Source of the DNA: Psychrobacter maritimus
GTDB lineage: Bacteria > Pseudomonadota > Gammaproteobacteria > Pseudomonadales > Moraxellaceae
Length of the DNA stretch: 64,000 nt
Direction of reading: 5' to 3'
NCBI RefSeq assembly: GCF_904846345.1
Contig: NZ_CAJHAJ010000005.1
Span: 185,488-249,487 of the forward strand
How positions within the stretch are numbered: position 1 is the first letter of the stretch; every line of letters starts with the position of its first letter. The position numbers and the translations under genes are program-made. The notes beneath the pieces are model-generated. The model was not told where the DNA came from. It saw only the letters and a list, made by a program, of their open reading frames with translations, and searched no databases. Positions 8,812-19,533 of this stretch are shown here, piece by piece.

Positions 8812-10191
8812 TTACTTGGCGCGACCAATTCCCATATAGTCGCCGACTAGACCATCTATCTGCGTTCGCGACAAGGCATTTTGCGCATCAAATATGGGCA
8901 TCGCTTGCTCATTAAGCTTGGCAATATCTAGTCGATTTTCTGGCAACCAGCTGATAATAAAGATTGCCTGCGCCTCATTAAGCTGTTGATACGGATTGTT
9001 TATCAATTCAAGCAATGGCTGCTGCTTATAAAGGGCGGCAAGCTCCGTTTGCGCTTTATCACTATAAACCAACGTGCGAATATTATAAGACCATAATAAT
9101 GCTAATAATGGGTGAATCGCTGATTCTGCCGTCCGTCCCGAGCCCGCTTTATAACTACCGCCCCAAATCATGACCGTTTTATTATCGATAAAACCGTCAA
9201 AATATTGCCAAAACTTACGGAAGATCAGCTCTTTTTGGTCTTCATTAATATGGATAACCGATTGCAATAGCGGCATGGCTAGGCTCTGCGCTTGACTCGA
9301 TTGCTGCAGCTGAAGCAATTCCGTCGGTAGTGTATTACCACCAAAGCCCCAGCCCGCTTGCAAGTAGCTACTGCCCACACGCTCATCGAGTCCCATAATG
9401 TGACTGACCTGCTGGATATCAACCTGATGACTATCAGCCAAGCGCGACATCTCATTCATAAAGCTAACTCGCGTTGCCAGCATCGCCATGATGCTACTAC
9501 GGGCAAATTCTATCGTCGCAATATCGGCATGATGCGTTGCACGCGCATGCTGCATTAATGGTTGGAGCATATGTAGATGATAGCTGCTGTTTGGCGTTTT
9601 TTCACCGAGTAACCATAACGACGGATTCAACATCGAGCTATAGGCATCACCGTCTTTTAAAAATACGAAGGGTAGATAATATACCCAAGCGCGCTGCAAA
9701 CGTTTAGATAATGCGGCAACCGCACCTAACTGCTTAATACCACTCATGATGAGCGGTAATGCTTGCTGATGACTATGATTAAAGGCGGTAATCCAACTGT
9801 CTTCTAGCCATACCGCGCTAATACTATCTAAAAACAGCCAATATAGCGCAACTGATTTTTTCTCATCATTATCATTCGCCACTTCATAACGCTGTATTAA
9901 CTCATCAGCACTCTTTGGTAGCGCATAGCTTATAATCTGTTGCTGCTGATCATACATCTGCCAAAGCGCTTGCAGATGATGCTCAAAACCATATTGTTGT
10001 AACTGCTGCGCCAATATATCTTTATCGGCATAGAGATGAACCGCATGACCGAGACTTGCCAGCACCACAGCACTGGTAATCGCTTCAATACTATGACCGA
10101 CAAGGACACAAACGTTAGTATTTATCGCCGTATTATTAAACGAATTGGGGGCAGGTTTATGCTTATGTGTATCTATGGCATCAGCGCTCAT
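8812..10191 (-). CDS. UDP-glucose/GDP-mannose dehydrogenase-like protein lacking catalytic residues
   Basis: The C-terminal two thirds resemble UDP-glucose 6-dehydrogenase. There is a central helix ending LATRVSFMNEMSRLAD, the block GWGFGGNTLP (281-289) that aligns with the active-site motif GFGGSCLPKD, and a C-terminal Rossmann strand KTVMIWGGSYKAGSGR. Key residues have changed. The nucleophilic cysteine position is T287, the catalytic lysine position is R231 and its partner asparagine is M235. The N-terminal glycine-rich NAD loop reads VGHSIEA (31-37) instead of GxGxxG. I therefore do not call it an active Ugd. It lies just downstream of pgi, galU and galE on the same strand, where Acinetobacter carries ugd. 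It may have a regulatory or structural role, or be decaying while still open; which is unknown. Confidence 0.8.
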   Translation of the reverse strand: MSADAIDTHKHKPAPNSFNNTAINTNVCVLVGHSIEAITSAVVLASLGHAVHLYADKDILAQQLQQYGFEHHLQALWQMYDQQQQIISYALPKSADELIQRYEVANDNDEKKSVALYWLFLDSISAVWLEDSWITAFNHSHQQALPLIMSGIKQLGAVAALSKRLQRAWVYYLPFVFLKDGDAYSSMLNPSLWLLGEKTPNSSYHLHMLQPLMQHARATHHADIATIEFARSSIMAMLATRVSFMNEMSRLADSHQVDIQQVSHIMGLDERVGSSYLQAGWGFGGNTLPTELLQLQQSSQAQSLAMPLLQSVIHINEDQKELIFRKFWQYFDGFIDNKTVMIWGGSYKAGSGRTAESAIHPLLALLWSYNIRTLVYSDKAQTELAALYKQQPLLELINNPYQQLNEAQAIFIISWLPENRLDIAKLNEQAMPIFDAQNALSRTQIDGLVGDYMGIGRAK

Positions 10192-10249
10192 GAGTTTACC
10201 TTTGATTATTGATAAATTAGCAGCATGAATAAATTAACAGCAGGCACTC

Positions 10250-11917
10250 TTAAGAGAACCGCTTAATATGCTGTAGTAGCTGATTGGTAGAGCTATCAAA
10301 TTGCTCACCACCCTCTTGCTGCATGGCGGTATGCACTGACTCCGCCATCTGCTTACCCATCTCGACGCCCCATTGGTCAAACGGATTGATATCCCAAATA
10401 CTGGCCATCACATAAACCTTATGCTCATAAAGCGCGATTAATGCCCCCAAACTATGCGGGGTCAGCTCGTCAATCAGTAAAGTCGTTGACGGCTGATTAC
10501 CGCGGTAGTATTTATACTTATCAGCATCAGAAGCGATTTGTATATCAGCATCAGCAATAGCCGCATTACCAAAAGCCAGTACCCGACTTTGCGCTAGACA
10601 GTTAGCTAAAGACAATTCATGCTGCTGTTGTAGCGAGGCATTGGTCGCTTTATCACTATAACGACGCACGCAGGCGATAAAATCACAAGAGACTTGCTGC
10701 GTCCCTTGATGCAAGAGCTGATAAAAAGCATGCTGCGCGTTTGAACCAATCTCACCCCACAAAATCGGACAAGTATCGTAGTCTAATCGCTCACCATGCA
10801 GCGTCACCGATTTACCATTACTTTCCATTTCAAGCTGGGTCAAGTAGCTTGGCAAATACTCTAAACGCCCATCATAAGGCAATACCGTATGAGCATTAAC
10901 GTGTAAAAAGGTACTGTTCCAAACGGCAAGCAAACCTAATAATACTGGTAAGTTTTCTGCAAAATCCGCTTGCGCGAAATGCTCATCCATACTATGAGCG
11001 CCTGCTAATAATGCTTTAAAGCCATCGATACCAATACGAATGGCAATAGCCAATCCAATCGCTGACCATAAAGAAAAACGGCCACCAACCCATTCCCAAA
11101 GCTGCAATTGGTGCTCAGGATGAATACCCCACGCGCTCATTTTCTCGCTGTTGGCTGAAATACCGATAAAATGGCGACGTAATACACTGTCCTCCGTACC
11201 CGCACGCAGTTTTGCAGTTGCAAGCAGCCATGAAAGCGCGGTTTTGGCATTGGATAGCGTATCAACGGTACCAAAAGATTTAGAGGAGATAATAAATAAG
11301 GTAGTTTCAGGATTTAAGTGCTTCAGCAAATTATCAAGCTGCGTGCCGTCCATATTGGAGACAAAATGCACTTCAATAGCAGTATCTGCCCACTCATCAA
11401 GCGCAGTGGTCGCCATCAGCGGACCCAAATCAGAACCACCAACGCCGATATTAACTACATCGGTAATTGCCTTGCCGGAAAATCCACGCCACGTACCACT
11501 GCGTACACGCTCGGACAATCTGGCAACTTGTGCCAAGCTCTGATGCACATCAGCCACAACATCTTGCGTACCAACTTGCAGTTTCGCGGTAACTGGTAAG
11601 CGCAGCGCCGTATGCAAAGCAGCGCGTTCTTCACTGGTGTTTACCATCGCGCCTTGTAACAAAGATTGGATACGGCCTGATAATTCACAACTATCCGCCA
11701 AATTTAATAAATTTTCTAGCACAGCATCATTAATACACTGCTTGCTATAATCCATATATAGCGCGCCAGCTTGCGTGCTAAAACGGCTCGTACGTTCAGC
11801 ATCTTGGGTAAATAGTTTGTCGAGCGACCACGGCTGTGCCGCTAACGCTTGTAACTGCTGCCAGTACTTAGAGCTGCGCGCGCTGCTATAGCGATTATTG
11901 CCTTTTATATCGTTCAT
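10250..11917 (-). CDS. pgi: Glucose-6-phosphate isomerase
   Basis: Interconverts glucose-6-phosphate and fructose-6-phosphate. Family signatures are visible: VNIGVGGSDLGPLMAT and SSKSFGTVDTLSNA in the phosphate-binding core, GGRFSLWSAIGL, the catalytic-glutamate region LEMESNGKS, and the C-terminal motif NPFDQWGVEMGKQMAE. The length of 555 residues is normal. It begins 3 bp after the galU stop codon, so the two are co-transcribed. The same galU-pgi neighbours occur at the end of Acinetobacter capsule loci. Confidence 0.97.
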   Translation of the reverse strand: MNDIKGNNRYSSARSSKYWQQLQALAAQPWSLDKLFTQDAERTSRFSTQAGALYMDYSKQCINDAVLENLLNLADSCELSGRIQSLLQGAMVNTSEERAALHTALRLPVTAKLQVGTQDVVADVHQSLAQVARLSERVRSGTWRGFSGKAITDVVNIGVGGSDLGPLMATTALDEWADTAIEVHFVSNMDGTQLDNLLKHLNPETTLFIISSKSFGTVDTLSNAKTALSWLLATAKLRAGTEDSVLRRHFIGISANSEKMSAWGIHPEHQLQLWEWVGGRFSLWSAIGLAIAIRIGIDGFKALLAGAHSMDEHFAQADFAENLPVLLGLLAVWNSTFLHVNAHTVLPYDGRLEYLPSYLTQLEMESNGKSVTLHGERLDYDTCPILWGEIGSNAQHAFYQLLHQGTQQVSCDFIACVRRYSDKATNASLQQQHELSLANCLAQSRVLAFGNAAIADADIQIASDADKYKYYRGNQPSTTLLIDELTPHSLGALIALYEHKVYVMASIWDINPFDQWGVEMGKQMAESVHTAMQQEGGEQFDSSTNQLLQHIKRFS

Positions 11918-11920
11918 GCA

Positions 11921-12805
11921 CTACTCTTCATCCGCTAATTGCTGCTGAGCGAAATAAATAAACGCCTGCATATAAGAGCGCATATCACCGGCATCATAAC
12001 TGGTACCGCGCATCGTCGTGACATTGACGCCATATTGACTAATCAAGGCATCGATAGCATCGGTCAGTTGAATCTCACCGCCAACCGACGCTTTGGTATT
12101 GGCCAGATAGTCAAAAATATGGTTGCTAAAAACATAGCGCCCAACGACGGCCAGTTTTGAGGGTGCATCTTCTAAATTCGGTTTTTCTACAAAACCGGCA
12201 ACCTTAAAGCTCGTATTTGCATCTGCTTTATTATCTATATCGTGCGCACCGTTATCAGATTCACTTAACTGAGCGATACCGTATTTATGCACATCTTCAT
12301 CGGCGACAGTATCAACCAATATCTGTGAGTGCTTATCTTTAGCAAAGGACTCAATCATAAAGGCTAAATTGTCAGCAGTCATATCGGTGGTAAAGGGATC
12401 AAGCACCACATCGGGCAGCAGTACCGCAAAGTCATTCATACCTATAATTGGTCGCGCGGCAAGTACCGCATGCCCTAAACCTAACGGTTTACCTTGGCGT
12501 ATCATTGATACCGTTACATCATCTGGTAGCCAATTTAAGCTATCGGCTAGCTCATCTTTACCTTTCGCTCTAAGCTGATTATCCAGCTCAGCATTGATAT
12601 CAAAGTAATTTTCAATAGCACTTTTTTGCGCATGACCAACCAATACAATATGCTTGATGCCAGCTGCGATTGCTTCTTCAACGACATAATGAATGGCAGG
12701 ACGATTGCCTAATGGCAATAGCTCTTTTGGTACGGATTTAGATAATGGCAACATACGGGTGCCAAAGCCTGCAACTGGAATAACGGCATGGGTAATTTTT
12801 TTCAT
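11921..12805 (-). CDS. galU: UTP-glucose-1-phosphate uridylyltransferase
   Basis: Makes UDP-glucose from UTP and glucose-1-phosphate, linking the phosphoglucomutase in this cluster to GalE. The N-terminus VIPVAGFGTRMLPLSKSVPK is the nucleotidyltransferase signature, followed by ELLPLGNRPAIHYVVEEA. GLGHAVLAARP, VLLPDVVLD, FVEKP and GEIQLTDAI are further GalU motifs. The length of 294 residues is normal. It sits between galE (63 bp upstream) and pgi (3 bp downstream) in one minus-strand operon. Confidence 0.97.
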   Translation of the reverse strand: MKKITHAVIPVAGFGTRMLPLSKSVPKELLPLGNRPAIHYVVEEAIAAGIKHIVLVGHAQKSAIENYFDINAELDNQLRAKGKDELADSLNWLPDDVTVSMIRQGKPLGLGHAVLAARPIIGMNDFAVLLPDVVLDPFTTDMTADNLAFMIESFAKDKHSQILVDTVADEDVHKYGIAQLSESDNGAHDIDNKADANTSFKVAGFVEKPNLEDAPSKLAVVGRYVFSNHIFDYLANTKASVGGEIQLTDAIDALISQYGVNVTTMRGTSYDAGDMRSYMQAFIYFAQQQLADEE

Positions 12806-12868
12806 AATTTTAAACTGTGTTAAAAGGTGTGAGAGAAAGGCTAGGTTTAAAGATATTTTTTATGCAAT

Positions 12869-13915
12869 CTAAGCGATGTTATATCCATTCGGATTCATAC
12901 TCTGCCAACGCCAGGTATCTTGACACATCTCATTGATAGACAGTTTCGCCTCCCAGCCTAATAATTCTTTCGCTTTATCAGCACTTGCATAGCAGCTGGC
13001 AATATCTCCTGCACGGCGAGCATCGAATTGATAGAGAATATCTTGGCCGGATACTTTAGAAAATGCAGTTACCAACTCTAACACTGAAGTGCCTTTGCCC
13101 GTTCCTAGATTAATAGGTAAGAAACCTATTGAGCTGTATTTATCTTGACCTACTTGTTTCTGTAAATAATTAAGCGCAGCAACATGCCCTTGGGCAAGGT
13201 CAGTGACATGGATAAAGTCGCGTACCCCCGTACCATCGACGGTAGGATAATCATTACCAAAGATACTAAGCTTTTCAAGCTTACCTACTGCAACTTGGGA
13301 GATATAAGGCATCAAATTATTAGGAATATCATTTGGATCTTCGCCAATCTGTCCTGATGGATGCGCACCTACGGGATTAAAGTATCTAAGCGGAATAAGA
13401 TTCCAGCCATCATTAGTTGCCGCTAATTCTTCTAAAATATGCTCGACCGTAAGCTTGCTTTGCCCATAAGGATTGGTGCAAGAACGTGGCGATGTCTCAT
13501 CAATAGGCAGTACTTCAGGATCACCATAAACAGTCGCAGACGATGAAAAAACGAGGTTTTTAACGTTTGCTTCTGCCATGGCTTCCAATAAAGTAATGGT
13601 GCCGCTGACATTATTATTATAATACAGTAATGGTTTGGCCACGGATTCACCAACGGCTTTTAACCCCGCAAAATGAATCACACCAAAAAACTCATGTTTT
13701 GTAAATACTTGTCTGAGTAACTCAGTATCGCGAATATCGCCTTCGATAAACTCAATAGGCTGACCAATGAGAGTAGAGACGCGATTGATCGCTTCACGGC
13801 TACTATTGGATAGATTATCATATACCACGATATCATAGCCTGCTTGATGCAACGCTATACAAGTGTGTGAGCCGATATATCCAGCGCCGCCCGTAACCAA
13901 TATCTTGTTTTTCAT
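12869..13915 (-). CDS. galE: UDP-glucose 4-epimerase
   Basis: NAD-dependent short-chain dehydrogenase that interconverts UDP-glucose and UDP-galactose. It starts with the cofactor loop VTGGAGYIGSHT. HFAGLKAVGES, the catalytic SSSATVYG plus YGQSK (YxxxK), LRYFNPVGAHPSG and GTGVRDFIHV are the usual GalE motifs. The length of 348 residues is normal. It is the first gene of the galE-galU-pgi-ugd-like group and lies downstream of the sucD terminator, so it probably has its own promoter in the 13916-13955 stretch; I could not define that promoter. Confidence 0.96.
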   Translation of the reverse strand: MKNKILVTGGAGYIGSHTCIALHQAGYDIVVYDNLSNSSREAINRVSTLIGQPIEFIEGDIRDTELLRQVFTKHEFFGVIHFAGLKAVGESVAKPLLYYNNNVSGTITLLEAMAEANVKNLVFSSSATVYGDPEVLPIDETSPRSCTNPYGQSKLTVEHILEELAATNDGWNLIPLRYFNPVGAHPSGQIGEDPNDIPNNLMPYISQVAVGKLEKLSIFGNDYPTVDGTGVRDFIHVTDLAQGHVAALNYLQKQVGQDKYSSIGFLPINLGTGKGTSVLELVTAFSKVSGQDILYQFDARRAGDIASCYASADKAKELLGWEAKLSINEMCQDTWRWQSMNPNGYNIA

Positions 13916-13954
13916 AATTTCTACATTTTAGTCAATGAAAAGGTATTGTTAGAA

Positions 13955-13984
13955 TAAAAAAAGACACCCCATTGTAGGGGTGCC
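13955..13984 (-). terminator. Intrinsic terminator after sucD
   Basis: Read on the minus strand, a GGCACCCC/GGGGTGTC stem with one mismatch and a 6-base loop is followed by seven or more T residues. It closes the suc operon and separates it from galE. Confidence 0.85.
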
Positions 13985-14036
13985 TTGTATTTTTTTCAAC
14001 GATGTTTCGGTATTAGATTATCGATTAATACCTAAA

Positions 14037-14912
14037 TTACCAACCAGTAACTTCTTTGAGCTTGTCACCGATTTTTGATGGATCGCGAGTATAAGCAATA
14101 CCGGCGTCTTCAAAGGCTTTAAATTTCTCTTCAGCAGTACCTTGACCACCAGAGATAATCGCACCAGCATGACCCATACGCTTACCGGCAGGCGCGGTAA
14201 CACCAGCGATATAACCAACAACTGGCTTAGTCACGTGCTCTTTGATATAAGCAGCTGCTTCTTCTTCAGCCGTACCACCAATTTCACCGATTAAGATGAT
14301 AGCTTCAGTTTGTGGATCGTCTTGGAACAGTTTTAATGCGTCAATCTGATTCATACCAGGGATAGGATCGCCACCGATACCGATACAAGTTGACTGACCA
14401 AAGCCAAGCTTAGTAGTCTGTGCAACTGCTTCATAAGTCAAGGTACCAGAGCGTGAGATGATACCCACTTTACCTGGTAGATGGATATGACCTGGCATGA
14501 TACCGATTTTGCACTGACCTGGAGTGATAACGCCTGGGCAGTTTGGACCAACCATACGTACGCCGTCTGCTTCTTCGATGTAACGCTTAGCTTTTAGCAT
14601 ATCGATAGTCGGTACGCCTTCAGTGATCACAACGATCAATTTTACGCCGGCATCGACCGCTTCAACGATAGAATCTAGTACAAATGGTGCAGGTACGTAG
14701 ATAACTGATGCGTCAGCTTGGGTCGCTTCCATCGCTTCCGCCATGGTGTTAAATACTGGCAGACCTAGGTGCGTTTGACCGCCTTTACCTGGAGTTACGC
14801 CGCCAACAACTTTAGTGCCGTATTCAATCGCTTGTTCAGAGTGGAATGTACCGTTCTTACCGGTAAAACCTTGTACCAATACTTTGGTATCTTTATCAAT
14901 TAATACACTCAT
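14037..14912 (-). CDS. sucD: Succinyl-CoA synthetase alpha subunit
   Basis: Alpha subunit of the TCA enzyme that converts succinyl-CoA to succinate with nucleotide triphosphate formation. It contains the CoA-binding fold with [14 protein letters not shown] and [21 protein letters not shown] and the phosphohistidine loop [17 protein letters not shown] are also present. The length of 291 residues is normal. It follows sucC after 176 bp, an unusually wide gap for this pair, which are usually adjacent or overlapping. That gap holds a nested inverted repeat. Confidence 0.97.
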   Translation of the reverse strand: MSVLIDKDTKVLVQGFTGKNGTFHSEQAIEYGTKVVGGVTPGKGGQTHLGLPVFNTMAEAMEATQADASVIYVPAPFVLDSIVEAVDAGVKLIVVITEGVPTIDMLKAKRYIEEADGVRMVGPNCPGVITPGQCKIGIMPGHIHLPGKVGIISRSGTLTYEAVAQTTKLGFGQSTCIGIGGDPIPGMNQIDALKLFQDDPQTEAIILIGEIGGTAEEEAAAYIKEHVTKPVVGYIAGVTAPAGKRMGHAGAIISGGQGTAEEKFKAFEDAGIAYTRDPSKIGDKLKEVTGW

Positions 14913-14940
14913 TATTTTTTCCTTATTCGGTTGTCTTGCA

Positions 14941-15006
14941 ATGGCAGTTTGCTAGCTCATCTGTCGTTAAATGTTAACGATTGATATTCATACTAAAAAC
15001 TGCCAT
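14941..15006 (-). repeat. Nested inverted repeat in the sucC-sucD gap
   Basis: The outer arms ATGGCAGTTT (14941-14950) and AAACTGCCAT (14997-15006) match perfectly. Inside, TCGTTAA (14964-14970) and TTAACGA (14974-14980) form a second stem with a 3-base loop. There is no T-run, so it is not a classical terminator. Possible roles are mRNA stabilisation or processing. Confidence 0.75.
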
Positions 15007-15088
15007 CACGCTTTGACTATAATGCTTAATCGTTTTTTAGGCGCCTATTAATAAAATAGCACTTATTTTAACGACTTATATTAAAGAC

Positions 15089-16255
15089 TTACGCTTTAAC
15101 CGCATCGACAATTTTTTGCGCCGCGTCTGCTAGGCCTTGGGCTGAAGTCAATTTCAGACCAGATTCTTCTAGAATCTGTAAGCCCAATTCAGCGTTATTA
15201 CCTTCTAGACGTACGACCACAGGTACTTTTACGTCGACTTCTTTAACCGCAGCGATAATGGCTTCTGCAATCATGTCACAACGTACGATACCGCCAAAGA
15301 TGTTGATTAGAACACCCTCAACACTGCTGTCTTCTAAAATGATTTTGAACGCTTCAACAACGCGATCTTTGGTTGCACCGCCGCCAACGTCCAAGAAGTT
15401 AGCAGGTTTGCCGCCATACAGTTTGATGATGTCCATGGTCGCCATTGCAAGACCAGCACCGTTGACCATACAACCGATGTTACCTTCTAGGGCAACATAG
15501 TTTAGGTCAAATTCAGCCGCTTTAAGCTCACGCTCGTTTTCTTGCGTTTTGTCTTGTAGCGCAGCGATTTTAGGCAAACGATATAGGGCGTTTGAGTCGA
15601 TACCAATTTTGCCATCGACACAAACGATTTCGCCATTTTCGCGAACCGCTAATGGGTTAATCTCTAGTAACGCAAAATCATTGTCAATGAATGCTTGATA
15701 AGCACCGCTCATCAGTTTTACAAACTGGTTGATTTGCTTGCCTTCAAGACCCAGTTTAAATGCCACTTCACGTGCTTGGTAAGGCATTAAACCGACTAAT
15801 GGATCAACGCTTACTTTAAATATTTTTTCTGGGGTTTCGCTTGCTACTTCTTCGATATCAACGCCGCCTTCGGTTGATGCCATAAAAGTCACGCGACGCG
15901 TAGAACGATCAACGACAGCGCCAAGATATAGCTCAGTTTGTACTGGGTACATATCTTCTGCAACCAATACAAAGTTTACTGGTTGGCCGTCAGCGTCAGT
16001 CTGGAATGTAACCAGATTGGTACCGATAAGCGCTTCAGCAACTTGCTTAGCTTCTTCACGAGTCTTAACCAATTTAACACCGCCCGCTTTACCACGGCCG
16101 CCAGCATGTACTTGCGCTTTGATAACCGCAATGTCTGTAGGCGTTTTATCAAAAGCAGCGGCAGCTTCGTCGCCGTTATAGGCGATGATGCCTTCTTGAA
16201 TGGGCAAACCGTAGCTTTTTAATAGCTCTTTTGCTTGATACTCATGTAAATTCAT
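15089..16255 (-). CDS. sucC: Succinyl-CoA synthetase beta subunit
   Basis: Nucleotide-binding subunit of succinyl-CoA synthetase. It begins [19 protein letters not shown], a typical start, and continues with the ATP-grasp segment [38 protein letters not shown] and the C-terminal [13 protein letters not shown] and [11 protein letters not shown] motifs are canonical. The length of 388 residues equals that of E. coli SucC. It precedes sucD and follows lpdA on the same strand. Confidence 0.97.
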   Translation of the reverse strand: MNLHEYQAKELLKSYGLPIQEGIIAYNGDEAAAAFDKTPTDIAVIKAQVHAGGRGKAGGVKLVKTREEAKQVAEALIGTNLVTFQTDADGQPVNFVLVAEDMYPVQTELYLGAVVDRSTRRVTFMASTEGGVDIEEVASETPEKIFKVSVDPLVGLMPYQAREVAFKLGLEGKQINQFVKLMSGAYQAFIDNDFALLEINPLAVRENGEIVCVDGKIGIDSNALYRLPKIAALQDKTQENERELKAAEFDLNYVALEGNIGCMVNGAGLAMATMDIIKLYGGKPANFLDVGGGATKDRVVEAFKIILEDSSVEGVLINIFGGIVRCDMIAEAIIAAVKEVDVKVPVVVRLEGNNAELGLQILEESGLKLTSAQGLADAAQKIVDAVKA

Positions 16256-16330
16256 TGATTGTATCCTTTATTTTTTACAATTAATAAAAAGTGAAATCAA
16301 GTGCGTAGAAGAATATATCTGAGCACTTAT

Positions 16331-16375
16331 GATGGTAGCGATCACTATCTCAATAATGATAGCGGTCGCCCCATC
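16331..16375 (-). repeat. Long stem-loop in the lpdA-sucC gap
   Basis: GCGATCACTATC (16338-16349) pairs with GATAGCGGTCGC (16358-16369) with one mismatch and one G-T pair. Outer arms GATGG/CCATC extend the stem. There is no T-run. It lies 75-120 bp upstream of the sucC start codon in the transcript. Confidence 0.7.
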
Positions 16376-16395
16376 CGGTTAAACTTGATATTTAC

Positions 16396-16449
16396 TTAAA
16401 TTGTCTTAGCTTTAACTTTTTTAGCTTTAACTTTCTTAGCTTTAATCAT
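16396..16449 (-). repeat. Lys/Ala/Val repeat tract after lpdA (possible 17-residue ORF)
   Basis: Three near-identical 15-bp units follow the lpdA stop codon. In one minus-strand frame they read MIKAKKVKAKKVKAKTI and then a stop, a 17-residue lysine/alanine/valine peptide in units of KVKAK. The frame differs from that of lpdA, and I see no convincing ribosome binding site. It could be a simple AT-rich repeat, a remnant of a basic tail, or a tiny gene. Confidence 0.35.
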
Positions 16450-16463
16450 CTTAACTTTAAAAG

Positions 16464-17924
<1,461 letters not shown>

Positions 17925-18072
17925 CTATTTCTCATTCTAATTTCATTTAGGATTTGAATGATTAATTAAGCTCATGATAAATAAATGCACATTTTATTCT
18001 GTCGTTAATACACGCTAAGAACAAAGGTTTATCCAGCATTTATCAATAAACCACAATCACCTATTCCAAAGT

Positions 18073-18107
18073 TAAAAAGCTTGTATCAGTGGTTACCGAT
18101 ACAAGCT
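18073..18107 (-). terminator. Terminator-like hairpin between sucB and lpdA
   Basis: Perfect 10-bp arms AGCTTGTATC (18078-18087) and GATACAAGCT (18098-18107) flank a 10-base loop. On the minus strand they are followed by TTTTTAAC. It lies 8 bp after the sucB stop codon, so it could end or reduce transcription into lpdA. Confidence 0.75.
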
Positions 18108-18114
18108 CATAGGC

Positions 18115-19377
18115 TTAAAGGTCTAATAGCAACATGGTTGGATCTTCGACCAACTCTTTGATAGTTACTAAGAACTGCACTGCCTCTTTACCATCAATCA
18201 TACGGTGGTCATAAGAAAGTGCTAAGTACATCATTGGTAAAATTTCAACTTTACCATCGACTGCCATCGGACGATCATTGATAGCATGCATACCTAAGAT
18301 AGCGGTTTGTGGTGGATTCAAGATTGGCGTTGACATGAGTGAACCAAATACGCCGCCGTTTGAGATAGTGAACGTACCACCAGTCATCTCATCTAGACCA
18401 AGCTTACCTTTTTGTGCTTTACCACCCAATTCACGAATCTTAGCTTCAACATCAGCCATGCTCATGCGGTCAGCATCACGTAGTACAGGAACAACCAAAC
18501 CACGATCTGAAGATACGGCAACACCGATATCATAGTAGCCATGATAAACGATATCATCACCATCTAGTGAGGCGTTAACCGCTGGGAAGCGTTTCAATGC
18601 TTCAGTCGCCGCTTTTACGAACAATGACATAAAGCCTAAACGTACGCCGTGACGCTTTTCAAACTGCTCTTTATATTTAGCACGCATGTCCATCAACGGT
18701 TTCATGTTGACTTCGTTAAACGTGGTTAGCATCGCTGTTTCTTGCGAAGCAGCTAACAGACGATTGGCAACTGTTTTACGTAGGCGTGTCATTGGTACGC
18801 GTTTTTCAGTACGCTCACCTGTTGACTCCGCGACTGGACGACCGCTATCAGATTTGATAGAGCTGTCAGCTTTTAGCGTTGGGTTCGCCATATCGGTTTT
18901 GGTCACACGACCGCCGCGGCCACTGCCTTCGACGTCTTTAGGATCAACGCCAGACTCTTTCGCTGCTTTACGTACCGCAGGGCTTTGATCTTTATGATCG
19001 GCTTCGTCTTTTTTATCTGTCGCTTGCACTGGCTCGCCGCCATCAGTACCTTGCTTCGCTTGTACTGGCGCTGCTGGCTGGTCTGGATCAACTGCAGGAG
19101 CATCACCTTTATCAGCGCTACCACTATCTGTACTACCGCTGGCACCTGCTTCAAATTCTGCGATTAACTCGTCAGACAAAACAGTATCGTCAACTTGCTT
19201 AACGATTTTAGTTACAACACCATTATCAGGTGCAACAACTTCTAATACCACTTTATCAGTTTCGATTTCAGCCAATAAATCATCACGGCTAACTTCTTGA
19301 CCTTCAGTGACATGCCATTCCACGATGGTGCCGTCGGCAACCGATTCTGGAAACACGGGGGCTTTAATTTCAGCCAT
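18115..19377 (-). CDS. sucB: Dihydrolipoyllysine-residue succinyltransferase (E2 of 2-oxoglutarate dehydrogenase)
   Basis: Core subunit of the 2-oxoglutarate dehydrogenase complex. The N-terminal lipoyl domain (residues 1-77) has the lipoylated lysine in [12 protein letters not shown] linker rich in G, S, D, P and Q leads to the peripheral subunit-binding domain [21 protein letters not shown] second linker precedes the catalytic domain, which starts [15 protein letters not shown] and ends with the active-site motif [17 protein letters not shown]. The length of 420 residues is normal. It is downstream of sucA, with a 156-bp gap that contains an inverted repeat. Confidence 0.97.
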   Translation of the reverse strand: MAEIKAPVFPESVADGTIVEWHVTEGQEVSRDDLLAEIETDKVVLEVVAPDNGVVTKIVKQVDDTVLSDELIAEFEAGASGSTDSGSADKGDAPAVDPDQPAAPVQAKQGTDGGEPVQATDKKDEADHKDQSPAVRKAAKESGVDPKDVEGSGRGGRVTKTDMANPTLKADSSIKSDSGRPVAESTGERTEKRVPMTRLRKTVANRLLAASQETAMLTTFNEVNMKPLMDMRAKYKEQFEKRHGVRLGFMSLFVKAATEALKRFPAVNASLDGDDIVYHGYYDIGVAVSSDRGLVVPVLRDADRMSMADVEAKIRELGGKAQKGKLGLDEMTGGTFTISNGGVFGSLMSTPILNPPQTAILGMHAINDRPMAVDGKVEILPMMYLALSYDHRMIDGKEAVQFLVTIKELVEDPTMLLLDL

Positions 19378-19423
19378 CGATATACTCCTTAGATGTTGAT
19401 ATTACTATTTATTATTAAGTCGT

Positions 19424-19489
19424 GATAAGCAGTCAGTACCGTTTTAAATTGTCTTGCTGAAATGGTCATACCGAGTACGGACTGTTATC
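19424..19489 (-). repeat. Imperfect long inverted repeat in the sucA-sucB gap
   Basis: Left arm GATAAGCAGTCAGTAC (19424-19439) pairs with GTACGGACTGTTATC (19475-19489). The matched blocks are GATAA/TTATC, CAGTC/GACTG and GTAC/GTAC, separated by one bulge and one mismatch. The loop is 35 bases and there is no T-run. Confidence 0.65.
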
Positions 19490-19533
19490 GCCTGATTCAT
19501 GTATCTTGAATAATCTGTTACGTAAACGAGTCG

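Noticed and set aside
8812..10191. Functional UDP-glucose 6-dehydrogenase
   Set aside because: Catalytic Cys, Lys and Asn and the NAD glycines are all replaced.
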